Shown in pieces: positions 30,593 through 40,573 of a stretch of 60,632 nucleotides of DNA (position 1 is the first letter of the stretch; the number at the start of each line of letters is the position of its first letter). The stretch comes from a virus. The notes under the pieces are model-generated. The model was not told the origin of the DNA, did not search any database, and worked only from the letters and a program-made list of their open reading frames with translations. The position numbers were made by a program, and so were the translations under genes. The stretch lies in IMG/VR virus record IMGVR_UViG_3300031885_000014, positions 1-60,632 of that record; one strand, 5' to 3'.

Positions 30593-30959
30593 CACCGAGT
30601 ACCCGCTGGGGAAGATCACAGCCCGGCGCGGGCTCACCGCCGCGGCCCTTCTCGCGCCGCACATCTCCGCCTTGAGGCCGGTCTTCGAGTCCGCAGTGGC
30701 CGGCCCGAAGGGGAAGCAGCCGAACGCAGCCCGGGGGATCGGCCTGGCGATGCAGACGATCGATGCCCTGGCGCCGCTGCTGGACGCCGACACCTTCCTG
30801 AAGATAGCGGCCGCCGCGACTGGTATCGGAGAGGACATCCTGGCCGAGGCGCCGCTGGAGGACGTCATAACAGCCACGCTGACAGCCATCAAGAAGCTCA
30901 ACATCATGCAGCTTCTAACGTCCGCGATGGGGGCAATCGGAACCCCCGCCAGCGCGTAG
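30561..30959 (+). CDS. Tail assembly chaperone-like protein 2
   Basis: ATG 30561 follows GGAGG and overlaps the preceding gene by 32 bp. The 132-residue product is helical (GLTAAALLAPHISALRPVFESAV, MQTIDALAPLLDADTFLKIAAAATG), fitting a small chaperone for the tape measure protein. It is translated from its own start rather than by a visible frameshift. Confidence 0.55.
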   Translation: MVDQEMVKLGDTEYPLGKITARRGLTAAALLAPHISALRPVFESAVAGPKGKQPNAARGIGLAMQTIDALAPLLDADTFLKIAAAATGIGEDILAEAPLEDVITATLTAIKKLNIMQLLTSAMGAIGTPASA

Positions 30960-30985
30960 TGGGCCGGCAGTGGAGCGGAGGGGCG

Positions 30986-31327
30986 CTAGGGGTACATGCG
31001 GGCGCATTCTTCCTTGAGCATAGGACCTACGGCCTGTTTCACGTCACCGAAGGATTCGGGGAGGTCATAACCACCGGCGACGACAATGCTGATGAATACG
31101 TCCCATGCCTCTTGATCTGAAAGATCCCGCAAGGACCGACAGAACTGCTCGGTATCGAAGGAGGGCCAAGCGTACAGTGCGCGGATACCAGCACGAATCC
31201 CGTCATAATCCAAGGGCGGACCCGTGGGTGTTACCGTGGGCGATTCGGCGGTCGGGGATGCAGCCCCACCAGAGCAGGCCACAAGGCCCAGCGAGGCCAG
31301 GGCTAGGATGATCACTAGAACTCGCAT
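30986..31327 (-). CDS. Reverse-strand lipoprotein moron
   Basis: On the minus strand, ATG at 31327 follows a strong GGGAGGAAT site. The 113-residue product has a lipoprotein signal (MRVLVIILALASLGLVAC, cleavage before Cys18), a Thr/Pro-rich linker and a compact C-terminal domain (DGIRAGIRALYAWPSFD, FCRSLRDLSDQEAWDVF) with two further Cys. It is the only gene facing backward in the structural block and lies between chaperone and tape measure, a classic moron position. Phage-coded lipoproteins often block superinfection or alter the host envelope; this role is inferred. Confidence 0.8.
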   Translation of the reverse strand: MRVLVIILALASLGLVACSGGAASPTAESPTVTPTGPPLDYDGIRAGIRALYAWPSFDTEQFCRSLRDLSDQEAWDVFISIVVAGGYDLPESFGDVKQAVGPMLKEECARMYP

Positions 31328-31440
31328 GATATTCCTCCCGCCCATGTCGCCGATGGTGCAGGCCCGCCAAGTGCGCACGGGCATTCCGTTCGGGTTGGCA
31401 AACAGAACACCCGCCGCCAACCCAGCGAGCCTACAGGGAC

Positions 31441-31459
31441 AGTGTACCACGATTGTCAA
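31441..31459 (-). promoter_or_regulatory. Possible promoter of the lipoprotein gene
   Basis: On the minus strand, TGGTACACT (-10 TACACT at 31446-31441 with an extended TG) occurs about 114 bp before the lipoprotein ATG, with TTGACA at 31459-31454. The TTGACA is too close (7 bp) to be its -35, so an extended -10 type is suggested. A separate promoter would let the gene be expressed in the lysogen. Confidence 0.35.
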
Positions 31460-31470
31460 GGGAGTGACCG

Positions 31471-34400
31471 GTGGCTGAGGGCATCGAAGACATCTACGTA
31501 AAGCTGTCTGCCGAGACGAGCCAGTTCTTCGGCCAGGTGGACAGCGCCGTAAACGGCGCTACCTCCCGGCTGGGCAAGATCGGTTCCTTCCTCCAAAGTA
31601 GCGCCGCCAAATGGGGAGCCATGATTGCCGGGGCCGCCGCAGGCTTTGCATCCTGGCGCGGCCTAAAGGATGCCATCTCCAGCACCCAGGAATTAGGCCT
31701 CGCCGTCGCCAAACTCAGTCGTGAGACCGGTCTCTCCGCCGAAGAATCCTCCCGGCTCCTCTTCGCATTCAAGCACGTCGGTCTCGGAGCAGACGACGCC
31801 AGCCGGTCCATCGGCATCTTCGCCAAGAAACTCAAGGGTGTCTCCGATGAGGAGACCGGCGTCACGACTGGCGGCAAGTCTACCGCTGAGATCCTTGCAG
31901 ACATCGGGATCAAGGCTACCGACGCTGCAGGTAACCTCAAGCCTATCATGGACATCCTGCTGCCCTTGGCCGACCAGTTCCAGGCGATGCCTGACAGCCT
32001 GGAGAAGACCGGTCTAGCGATGCAACTCTTCGGGCGGTCCGGCAAGGACATGATCCCGCTGCTGAACATGGGCAGTGAAGGATTGAAGGCGCTCTCCGCC
32101 GAAGCCGACAAGTTGGGCGTCACCCTGAGCGGGGCGAACGTAGAAGCTATTAAAGCCTTCACCTTCGCCCAGCGCGACATGAACGAGGCCATCGCGGGGA
32201 TAAAACTCCAACTCGGCCTTGCCGTCATGCCTGTGCTGACGGAACTTATCAACTGGTTCGTTGCTGCCCAGCCCAAGGCCAGGGAGTTCCTGGATCAAGT
32301 CATCGAGAAGTTCCAGGCTGCGGCGGACGCCGCTCGACCATTCGCAGAAGCGGCCAAAAAGGTCGTATCGACCATCGACGCCTTGGACGTAAATCTCGTT
32401 GACCTTGTCATGGTACTCAGCGCAGCGGCGGTGGCCTTTGCCGCCCTCAACCTGGCCGCGGACGCTATAGACCTAGCCAGTTTCATTATGCAGACCATTC
32501 AACTGCAAATGTCCCTGGCGACGACGACCACCGTCATGGCTTCCCTGAAGGCCATGATGCTGACGCTACCCGGTATCCTGATGATCGCCACCGCCGCCTT
32601 CTTCGCCCTGGACTTTGCTCTGAACAAACTCCTCGGGTACGGCTTCATCGACTGGTTCACCGGGGCCGGCGAAGAGGCCAAGCGGGCTTCCGCTTTCGTG
32701 AAGGAGTACGGGGACAACACGGCACGTATGACCGCACTGACGGCGGCGGGCGCAACGGAGGAACAGGCCCATATCATCCGCCTGAAGGAAGTCGCCGATT
32801 CGACTGAGGGATTGATTGGCAAGACGGAGGCCCTGGCCTCGGCGCATAAACTCGGCTATGAAGGGGCCATCCGGTACAAGGACAACCTGGGGCGGCTGGC
32901 GGAGCAGCTCCTGGGCCTGAACCTGACCTACAAGGAATGGCTCGCCGTCCTCGAACAGGTGCCCGAACTGGCGGGGATCAAGGGGGTCACCGATGCGGTA
33001 GACGCGACGAAGCGGGCCTTTATAGACCTGGAGATCAATCAAAAACTTTCCTTCCCGAAGGACCTGATTGACAGAATCTTCGGTGCCGGAAGTGCGCTCG
33101 GTGATGCCGAAGGGGCGGCCAAGAGGCTCGGCGACAGCCTGAAGGGCGTCGGCCAGGCCAGCGACGCGCTGGCCACGGTTGTCCTGGAGAAACTGGGGGG
33201 CAGTCTTGAGCGCCTCGATCTCCAGCGTAGGGCAAACGAACTGGAAGCCCTCAAGACCAAGTTCGGCGAGGCCTTCCAGGATCAGGCTGAACTAGACCAG
33301 GTCAACGGGAAGCTGGACCTCCTAGACCGGCGGGACCAGGCCGTGATCTTGGGAATGAAGATTGTCGGCGAGCGCCTCCGGGAGGCCTTCGGGGCGGGAG
33401 CCCAGGCCAAAATCGAGGCGATCGCCGACACGATCGCGGCCATGCCCGACGAAGTGGCCATCGAAGTTCTACCGCTCCTGGACGCCCTTGCCGCCACACA
33501 GATTGAGACCTTTCTGAATTACTGGCGGGCAGGAATCACAATCCCCGTCGCCTTTGTTATGGCGAAGTATGCCGTGCCCGCAATAGCGCTGAGCCTCGGC
33601 AAGGTGTCCGGCTTTGGGTTTATAAACAAGGCCCTCGAACTGCTCGGCTCCACTGCCGTTGCTCAGGTTCCTAAGTTAACCAACTACTTCGGGTCTGTGG
33701 CGGGGACCGGTGCGGCTGCTGGTGCCGCCGCCGAGAAGATCGCGGAAGTCACCGACATCCTCGAGGATGGCATCATCTCCCTCGCCGAGGCCACCGCCAA
33801 CGGCATCCCCGCCTGGGCGGCTGCTCGCTTCGAGATGGAGGCGGCGGCGGCGGAACTGGCGAACGGCGAGACCGCATGGCGGAACCAGGTTGACCTCCTC
33901 AAGATGTTCTACGGCACCATCGACGCTGGCATCAAGCCAGCCCTGTTCTCTTTCACCGTTCTGCTGGCAGCGGCTCAGGGCAACGTTGAGGCCCTGAACA
34001 CCGACCTGGGTAAGTTCATCTCAGACGGCGTCATCTCCCTGACTGAGGCGCTGGAGGCAAACCTTACCCCAGCCCAGCAGGCCATCATCGAACTGACCTA
34101 TGAGCGAACCCAGGCCGAAGACGCCGCGGCAGAGGCGACGAACCGGGGCACCGTCGAACTCATCAAACTAGCAACGGCCATGCGCGAGAGCGGCGTTACG
34201 GCGGCCACGGTCGCGTTCTGGGCGGCGGCACAGATGGCGAACGAGGGCACGCTGAACCTCGTCGAGACACTGAACCTCGGCCTTGCCCCCGCGCAAGGGG
34301 CTGCCATCCAAGCCTTCTCTGACGAGATCAAGGCGCACGCGGACCTCCAGCAGGCCATCTGGGACACGATGGCCAACATGGACCTCTTTCTCCTTCAGCT

Positions 34401-35355
34401 TCAGGATATCCCCGGCTATGCGATGGACGGCGTGCGCGAACTCTACAACCTGGGCATCCAGCTCGGGAGCGAGGGCCTGGGCCGAAAGGCGCTGGACTTC
34501 GAGTTGGCGATGCGGGAAGTCCGTCGTACCTTTGGCGAAGTGCAAGGGGCGGCTGCCCGACTCGCCTACGGCCTCGAGGTCGACCTTGTGAACTCGATCC
34601 AGAGCGCACTTGGCGCGGCATTGGGTGGCCCGACGGTAGAGACGGCGAACCTCCAGGTACAGATAGACACCCTACAGTATCAGTTGGCGGTCCAAGAGGC
34701 GGCGGGGGCGACCGAGGAGCAGACCCAGGCCATCCGGGACCAGATAACTCAACTTCAGGCCCAAATGGGTGTCTTCACTAGTTATCATCGGCTGTTGCAA
34801 GACCAGGCTACTCTCGCAGACCAGAGTCTCCCGACGGAACGCGAACTCAAGGACATTTATGCGGAGATGGTCGGGTACATCAGGACCTACAGCGGCCAGG
34901 CCAAAGCCCTAGTCCCGCTCGTGGATTTGCAGACTACGGCTACCACCAACGCCAAAGATCAGGCCCAGCGGTTCGCCGATGTCGCCAAGGGCTTCGCCGA
35001 CTATCAGTTCTGGCTCGGGACACGGATCGGCGACGCGGCCGAGATAGAGATCGGGGCGCACATCAACCTGGCGACTGCCGCTGGCAACGCCGCCGCGGTT
35101 CTAAACAGCATCCATGCCCCGGCCAGCGCCCAGTCCGGCCTCTCCTACGTTCCCCGCGCGATGCTGGTCAACGTTCACCCCGAGGAGGCCATCCTGACGG
35201 CCTCCGAAGCGCGACGATGGCGCCGGGGCGGAGGCGGTGCTAGGGACGGCGGGACCAAGTTCAGCAACTTCGGCCGCTACCAGGTGGTCCTACCGAACGT
35301 GCGCGACCACGCCGATTTCCTGCGAGAGCAGGCCCGCGTACTGAGAGGAGCATGA
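31471..35355 (+). CDS. Tape measure protein
   Basis: GTG 31471 follows AGGGAG. The 1294-residue product starts with IEDIYVKLSAETSQFFGQVD, typical of tape measure N-termini, continues as long helices rich in Ala/Leu/Gln, and has hydrophobic segments (about residues 310-385) that could insert in the membrane. The C-terminus (PRAMLVNVHPEEAILTASEARRWRRGG) matches the usual tape-measure end. It sets tail length, predicted near 190 nm by the usual 0.15 nm per residue. Confidence 0.92.
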   Translation: MAEGIEDIYVKLSAETSQFFGQVDSAVNGATSRLGKIGSFLQSSAAKWGAMIAGAAAGFASWRGLKDAISSTQELGLAVAKLSRETGLSAEESSRLLFAFKHVGLGADDASRSIGIFAKKLKGVSDEETGVTTGGKSTAEILADIGIKATDAAGNLKPIMDILLPLADQFQAMPDSLEKTGLAMQLFGRSGKDMIPLLNMGSEGLKALSAEADKLGVTLSGANVEAIKAFTFAQRDMNEAIAGIKLQLGLAVMPVLTELINWFVAAQPKAREFLDQVIEKFQAAADAARPFAEAAKKVVSTIDALDVNLVDLVMVLSAAAVAFAALNLAADAIDLASFIMQTIQLQMSLATTTTVMASLKAMMLTLPGILMIATAAFFALDFALNKLLGYGFIDWFTGAGEEAKRASAFVKEYGDNTARMTALTAAGATEEQAHIIRLKEVADSTEGLIGKTEALASAHKLGYEGAIRYKDNLGRLAEQLLGLNLTYKEWLAVLEQVPELAGIKGVTDAVDATKRAFIDLEINQKLSFPKDLIDRIFGAGSALGDAEGAAKRLGDSLKGVGQASDALATVVLEKLGGSLERLDLQRRANELEALKTKFGEAFQDQAELDQVNGKLDLLDRRDQAVILGMKIVGERLREAFGAGAQAKIEAIADTIAAMPDEVAIEVLPLLDALAATQIETFLNYWRAGITIPVAFVMAKYAVPAIALSLGKVSGFGFINKALELLGSTAVAQVPKLTNYFGSVAGTGAAAGAAAEKIAEVTDILEDGIISLAEATANGIPAWAAARFEMEAAAAELANGETAWRNQVDLLKMFYGTIDAGIKPALFSFTVLLAAAQGNVEALNTDLGKFISDGVISLTEALEANLTPAQQAIIELTYERTQAEDAAAEATNRGTVELIKLATAMRESGVTAATVAFWAAAQMANEGTLNLVETLNLGLAPAQGAAIQAFSDEIKAHADLQQAIWDTMANMDLFLLQLQDIPGYAMDGVRELYNLGIQLGSEGLGRKALDFELAMREVRRTFGEVQGAAARLAYGLEVDLVNSIQSALGAALGGPTVETANLQVQIDTLQYQLAVQEAAGATEEQTQAIRDQITQLQAQMGVFTSYHRLLQDQATLADQSLPTERELKDIYAEMVGYIRTYSGQAKALVPLVDLQTTATTNAKDQAQRFADVAKGFADYQFWLGTRIGDAAEIEIGAHINLATAAGNAAAVLNSIHAPASAQSGLSYVPRAMLVNVHPEEAILTASEARRWRRGGGGARDGGTKFSNFGRYQVVLPNVRDHADFLREQARVLRGA

Positions 35356-35356
35356 C

Positions 35357-38272
35357 ATGGGCTTCGGCCTGACTCCCTACACCCTGGATGGCATGTTGCT
35401 GATGACCGGCACGTACGCGGATGCCTTCTTCAACGCCGGCGATGACCCCCTGAGTACCGTCACCCATGAGGCCATAGAGGCCGAGATCGCGGGCAACTAC
35501 CCGGTCGTGAACCGTCAGCAGCCCGAGGGCAAGGTCTTCCCCCTACACATCGTCCTTGACGAGCCAACTGAGGCCAACATGGCCGCCGTCAAGTGCCTCT
35601 GCGACCCGGACAAGGGCGCGATTATCCTGACGGCAAAGGACCAGACGCCGGTCACGCGCCGCCTCACGGTCTACGTCGAGGACCTGAAGGTCGTGGTCGA
35701 GGAAGACGAGCCTCAGTACATCGAGCATGTCGCCATCCTCTACGCCCCGCGCCCTGTCTGGGAGAGCGATGCCGAGCACACCACCATGATAACCGGCTCT
35801 GCCAGCCCTACAACCTGGCAGGTGACGAACGCCGGCACCAAGCGCGTCTACCCCGTCTTCGAGATCAAGCCGACGGCGGCGAAGGCCCACACCGTTGACT
35901 ACCTGTACCGCTGGCCTATCTCCATCGCCTCCCGGACGCCGCTCGACATGGTGGACACCCTGGGCGGCCCGTATCCCATCGACGTGGCGGACGGCAACCT
36001 GAATACGTTGGTGGAGATCGCGGCGGGCCGGATGCAGGCCGATGGCGACGACCTGCGCGTGCTACTCAACGGCGTTGAAACGCGGCGCGACCTGAGCGGC
36101 ATGAGTGGCACCGACACAAAGGTCTGGAGCTCCATCCCGTTCAAGGGGATGCTCCGGGCCACTCTGGCCGCTGACATGACCGCCATCGCCCCCGCCAACG
36201 GGGGCAGCATCGCCGTGTCCAACGCCAACGGCCTCGTGGGGTGGCCCCTCAAAGGCTTCGTCCTCTGGGCGAACGGCGAGAAGACCTACTACGGCGACCG
36301 GACGGACACCGAACTCCTGGAGATACTGCGCGGCTCGGGGGGCACCACGGCGGCGATCCACACGGCGGGCGACTATATGTATCGCTCCCAGCACGACGTC
36401 CAGGTGCTCTCCGACTATACGGCGGCCACCGAGCCGAACGGCGCCGACGTTGACCGCAAGCCGGTTATCGACCTGGCCGCGAGCACGAACCTCAAGCACG
36501 TCTACCCCGGCCCGCTAACGGCCCCAGGGACGCTTCGGCCCGGCCAGTGGCTACGGAAGTATACGAATGATAACCTGCTCTCGCCTGCCATCTCCCTTCT
36601 AGACGATGGGACCATCGTGGCTTTCCGCGACATCATTCCGTCGGCGGATGCTCCCCAGTTCAACAACCTTGAACTCTACACGCCCTGTGGCGTGAAGGCG
36701 GCAGCGGGGGCGATCGCCCAAACCATTTCGATGACGGACTTCGGTACCTTGTCCTACATGGACAAACTAACCCTCGAACTCTTAGGCATGGACATGGAGG
36801 GATTTGAGAGCCTGCTGCAAAGGTACCAGTCCTATGGTTGGGCTCCCATCACACCGGCGGCAGTCCTAAGTCGTATACGCTATAATGCCAACCTCTCCGT
36901 CATCACCGGCGCCAGCATCGCTAGCCCCAGCGACAAGGAAGTGACAACCTCGCCGATGGGACAGCAGTTCACTCTTGACAAGTCAACCCTACTGTGTCAC
37001 CTGATCCTACGGCTTAAACGCACCCCTTGGATGCTTGATTGGATTCAGGTCTGGCTTGCAGAGGATGATTTGGATAATATCGGGGAACGCATCTCGCCGA
37101 TTCTCTACATTGCCCCTGTTGAACTAGGTGCCGCTTATTGGGACAAAGTCGCGTGGTTGAATAATCCCATTGCGGCTCTCCAGGCGATTCGCCTTCCGGC
37201 GGGAAAATATTGGTTGGTTGTGTGCCGCGACGGAAATAGTGGTGAACATGTCTACGCAGCCTACAGCCCGACCCAGGTATATGCGAGGGGATTGTTCTCT
37301 GAGGTCGTTGGCGGCGGATTATCTGGTCCAAGAAGTGGAGGAACCTTTGCCGATGACGCAAGTGTCGGCACTATCGCCTGGAACAACCCGAATGACGTTG
37401 CTACTTCGAACGACCTATGGGCAGAGACGAACTTCCTCGCGGTTGGCGAGGTCTCCCACTACCTGAAGGCGACCAACTTCGGCTTCACCATCCCGACAGG
37501 GGCCCTGATATTAGGCATCCAGGTGGACTGGGAACGCCACTATCACGCTGCCGGGGAACACGCAAAAGACTTCTCGGTGAGGATCGTTAAAGGCGGCACG
37601 ATCCAAGGCCATGAAAAGGCGTCGACCGATGACTGGCCCTGGGCGGATACCTACAAATCCTACGGGAGCCAGACTGATCTCTGGGGTTTAGCCTGGACTG
37701 CTGCCGATATCAATGCGGCGACATTCGGGGCCGTTCTCAGCATCGGGGCCATCGATGCAGGGACACCACAGGTTGATCACGTCCGAATCTCTGTTTGGTA
37801 TGGGCAGGCCGCCTACCAGTACCGGCAAACCCTAGACTTCGCGGTCGTGGGTTCGCCAGCAGAGCCGATACAGGAGGATGCCCCGTGTGGTTCGGGGCAG
37901 TATATCACTCTCGACAATGTCGCGGTCACCTTCGACAACGCGACCCCGCTGACCCCGCTTATCGTGCGCGGCGCGCAGGAGACGATCTACCACCTGAATG
38001 CCATCCTGAAGAACGATGACACCGGGCAGGAAGTCAGTGTCGTCTGTCCAATAGCCCTCAATGACATTCTGCGAATCGACACCTACAACAAGAGGATTCA
38101 GCTTATCCCCGTCTCAGCCAACGACCCGACGGTTGACGTGCCGTGGGCCGCCGTCTTCTCCGATGAGGCCGACTGGCTCTACCTGATCCCTGGTGTCAAC
38201 AACCTGCGGGCTACGGAGACTGGGATGGGCACTGTCGAATACAAGACCATCCGGCGTGACGCATGGGCATGA
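35357..38272 (+). CDS. Distal tail/minor tail protein, large
   Basis: The 971-residue product follows the tape measure by one base. Residues 1-270 have a Dit-like opening (YTLDGMLLMTGTY, then a REVTHEAIE-like strand and PRPVWESDA). The middle and end contain several beta-sandwich modules, including PTGALILGIQVDWERHYHA (about residues 710-840), which look like carbohydrate-binding or fibre insertions. It probably forms the tail-tip hub. Confidence 0.7.
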   Translation: MGFGLTPYTLDGMLLMTGTYADAFFNAGDDPLSTVTHEAIEAEIAGNYPVVNRQQPEGKVFPLHIVLDEPTEANMAAVKCLCDPDKGAIILTAKDQTPVTRRLTVYVEDLKVVVEEDEPQYIEHVAILYAPRPVWESDAEHTTMITGSASPTTWQVTNAGTKRVYPVFEIKPTAAKAHTVDYLYRWPISIASRTPLDMVDTLGGPYPIDVADGNLNTLVEIAAGRMQADGDDLRVLLNGVETRRDLSGMSGTDTKVWSSIPFKGMLRATLAADMTAIAPANGGSIAVSNANGLVGWPLKGFVLWANGEKTYYGDRTDTELLEILRGSGGTTAAIHTAGDYMYRSQHDVQVLSDYTAATEPNGADVDRKPVIDLAASTNLKHVYPGPLTAPGTLRPGQWLRKYTNDNLLSPAISLLDDGTIVAFRDIIPSADAPQFNNLELYTPCGVKAAAGAIAQTISMTDFGTLSYMDKLTLELLGMDMEGFESLLQRYQSYGWAPITPAAVLSRIRYNANLSVITGASIASPSDKEVTTSPMGQQFTLDKSTLLCHLILRLKRTPWMLDWIQVWLAEDDLDNIGERISPILYIAPVELGAAYWDKVAWLNNPIAALQAIRLPAGKYWLVVCRDGNSGEHVYAAYSPTQVYARGLFSEVVGGGLSGPRSGGTFADDASVGTIAWNNPNDVATSNDLWAETNFLAVGEVSHYLKATNFGFTIPTGALILGIQVDWERHYHAAGEHAKDFSVRIVKGGTIQGHEKASTDDWPWADTYKSYGSQTDLWGLAWTAADINAATFGAVLSIGAIDAGTPQVDHVRISVWYGQAAYQYRQTLDFAVVGSPAEPIQEDAPCGSGQYITLDNVAVTFDNATPLTPLIVRGAQETIYHLNAILKNDDTGQEVSVVCPIALNDILRIDTYNKRIQLIPVSANDPTVDVPWAAVFSDEADWLYLIPGVNNLRATETGMGTVEYKTIRRDAWA

Positions 38273-39921
38273 TGATGCGGAAGGTCACCTGTCAGCAGCG
38301 CGTTCTTGCGGCGGCGGACGATGGTACTCAGTGGGGCGGGACCTACTTCCCCGCCCTCTGGTTCGGGCGGTTCGTGGCCAACAGTAACGGCTATGTCCGC
38401 TTCACAGCACTTCCGGTTCCTCGGGGCGCACCCATCTACCGTGCCTACCTCCGATTCCGGGCGTGGAAAAGTGATGCTGTGGCACCCTGCAATGCCATCA
38501 TCGAGGGCGAGGCGGCCGACAACGCGACGGCGATCGCCGATGCTGCCGATTTTGCGAGTAGGCCCCGAACCACAACAACCAGCGCCTGGGACGACATTCC
38601 CGCCTGGGTAGACGACAGTTACTATGATAGCCCAGACATCAGCCCCATCATCCAGGAGATCGTCAAGAGGGGCGGTTGGCGGGCAGCGAACGCCCTGAAC
38701 CTGTTCATCAACAATAACGGTTCCGCCGGGGGGGCGATTAGGTGTCCCGAGTACTTCGAGGACGACCCGGGGAGCACGGTCGAACTTTACATCGAGTACG
38801 GCGTGCCGGTCATCCCCGCAGCCATCGTCACGATCCACGATGATTCCCCGCCGTTCACGATGCTGGCCGAGTTCAGAACCGCCCATGACGTCAACCGCCT
38901 TCTCGTCCACACGCCCGCCGACAAGGGGGCAGGCGCCTTCGACTTCGCTATCTCGGCGTCGGACCCCCAAGCGAACAGGGACACCGTGAAGCGCGGGCTG
39001 GTCGTGGTGATCCGGTCAACCCATCCCGGCTGCCCCCCGTTTGTCGGACGCATAGACCTGATAGAGCACGACCCCGACGCCGGGATCGTGAAGATCAGCG
39101 GCGCCGACTACGCACAGATTCTCTTCGAGCGCCTTCTGCCCCAGGACTGCGTATTCGAGGCCCAGGCCGCCGGCAACATCGCGGCCCAGCTCCTCCGTCT
39201 GGCGAACAGCAGGAACCCTACGGGGGTATGGCCGAACACATCGCCGGGTACGCCGATCCAGGGCCAGTTCGACGCCGGGAGCGCCATGCTGGGCGACGCC
39301 CTGAACGACCTGGCGGGCAAGACGGGTGACGAATGGTGGCTTGAGTACAAGGTCAGCCGCCAGAAGTTAGAGATCACCCTCCGGTGGGGATCGAAGCGCG
39401 GCGAGGACCGGACCTCAGAGGTCGTGCTGCGGGAGGGGAAAGACTTTAAGACCGCCACCTACACCGAGGATGGCTTGGGTTCGGCGAAGTCCGCCGTCGC
39501 CGTGGGCGGCGGCGCCACTCTCGCCGATCGTCCGGCCGCCGCGGTGAGTCGGCAAGCGGCCTCAGTGACGGGCAAGGCGCCTACTGTGGGCACGGCCTCC
39601 GAAGCCTACTCGCGGGGTTCCGCGCCCCTGGGGGTCACGCTCTCCCGTGAAGTCGCGCTCTACTTCCCGCTGGACTCCGATGAGGCGGTCCTGGCGCGCA
39701 CGGCTCAGCGGATGCTAGAGCTGCCCGACAATGCGGCGGAAGCCTTCACCTTGACGCTCTCGCCGCTGGCCCTCTGGGACATCCAGCCGGGGGACGTGGT
39801 GCGCGCCGTGTTCCCGAGCGTGGACTTTGGGGGCGTGGAGCGGAACGTCCGCATCCTGTCGATACAGCCGGACGAACCGACTGACGAACGTGATATCGCG
39901 GTGAGTGTCGAGTATGACTAG
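38263..39921 (+). CDS. Tail-tip/baseplate protein
   Basis: The 552-residue product (several ATG choices between 38263 and 38275) has an N-terminal beta-sandwich (residues 15-170), then VNRLLVHTPADKGAGAFDFAIS, IDLIEHDPDAGIVKISGADYAQILFERL and a C-terminal domain LALWDIQPGDVVRAVF. The pattern matches Tal/gp27-like hub proteins in siphoviruses. It lies after the Dit-like gene as expected. Confidence 0.65.
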   Translation: MGMMMRKVTCQQRVLAAADDGTQWGGTYFPALWFGRFVANSNGYVRFTALPVPRGAPIYRAYLRFRAWKSDAVAPCNAIIEGEAADNATAIADAADFASRPRTTTTSAWDDIPAWVDDSYYDSPDISPIIQEIVKRGGWRAANALNLFINNNGSAGGAIRCPEYFEDDPGSTVELYIEYGVPVIPAAIVTIHDDSPPFTMLAEFRTAHDVNRLLVHTPADKGAGAFDFAISASDPQANRDTVKRGLVVVIRSTHPGCPPFVGRIDLIEHDPDAGIVKISGADYAQILFERLLPQDCVFEAQAAGNIAAQLLRLANSRNPTGVWPNTSPGTPIQGQFDAGSAMLGDALNDLAGKTGDEWWLEYKVSRQKLEITLRWGSKRGEDRTSEVVLREGKDFKTATYTEDGLGSAKSAVAVGGGATLADRPAAAVSRQAASVTGKAPTVGTASEAYSRGSAPLGVTLSREVALYFPLDSDEAVLARTAQRMLELPDNAAEAFTLTLSPLALWDIQPGDVVRAVFPSVDFGGVERNVRILSIQPDEPTDERDIAVSVEYD

Positions 39922-40231
39922 GAGATCTCTGGTTCAGGAACACAGGAGCGGGACCGGCCCGTGGGCGCGGCGAACGGCACAACGAGTCCGGCAGGTGGAG
40001 CGGGCCGGCCCGGTGGGCGAGCTCACCCTCACCAGGGTGACGGTTATCGGTAGTGGGGGCGGCGCAGGGGTCGGCGGAGGCGACGCCTCCGCTGTCACCT
40101 ACACCCCCGCCGTTCTTACCGACTGGAACGGTGGTGTTGATCCTGGAAACCAGGATGACGTGAATGACCAGCTCGCCGAGCGGGCGGAGATGACTGAACT
40201 GCTCGCGTGGTTAGCGGGGGGGATACCCTAA
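39914..40231 (+). CDS. Small tail-region protein, 105 aa
   Basis: ATG 39914 overlaps the preceding stop. The N-terminus is Arg-rich, the middle Gly-rich (GSGGGAGVGGG), and the end has WNGGVDPGNQDDVNDQLAERAEMTELLAWL, a pattern of short fibre-attachment proteins. Function inferred from place only. Confidence 0.5.
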   Translation: MTRRSLVQEHRSGTGPWARRTAQRVRQVERAGPVGELTLTRVTVIGSGGGAGVGGGDASAVTYTPAVLTDWNGGVDPGNQDDVNDQLAERAEMTELLAWLAGGIP

Positions 40232-40563
40232 TGGCACTGGTGCCGAAGCAACTCGGGCAGGTCGCGCCCACCACGACGACGTGGACCGATCTCTACACGG
40301 TGCCCAGCGGTAGGGTGGCCGTCGTCCAGGCCCTTGAAATCTGCAACAGCAATGCGGTCGACGTGACAGTGCGGCTCTGTTTTGTAGCGAGTGGTGGCTC
40401 GGCAGGCGTGAGTAATGCAATCCTCTGGAACATTACCATAGAGGCTAGTTCGACGCTGGCTTGGAGGGGGCCACACACTTTGAAGGATGTAGGCTCGAAG
40501 ATTCGAGTGTACTCATCCAATAACGATGTCTGTTTCACAGCGAGCGGACTAGAAAGGACATAA
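40231..40563 (+). CDS. Small beta-sandwich virion protein, 110 aa
   Basis: ATG 40231 overlaps the preceding stop, with GGGGGGG upstream. The product (TTTWTDLYTVPSGRVAVVQAL, ICNSNAVDVTVRLCFV, IRVYSSNNDVCFTASGLE) is a compact all-beta domain common in phage tail/fibre blocks. It is probably a decoration or fibre module. Confidence 0.6.
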   Translation: MALVPKQLGQVAPTTTTWTDLYTVPSGRVAVVQALEICNSNAVDVTVRLCFVASGGSAGVSNAILWNITIEASSTLAWRGPHTLKDVGSKIRVYSSNNDVCFTASGLERT

Positions 40564-40573
40564 GGAGAACGAG

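Noticed and set aside
29912-30959. Programmed frameshift between the tail chaperones
   Set aside because: No slippery heptamer was seen at the overlap, and the second gene has its own ATG and ribosome-binding site.
32335-32349. Further copy of the late motif in the tape measure gene (CTCGACCATTCGCAG)
   Set aside because: Only the core matches, it is inside coding sequence and not before a start codon.
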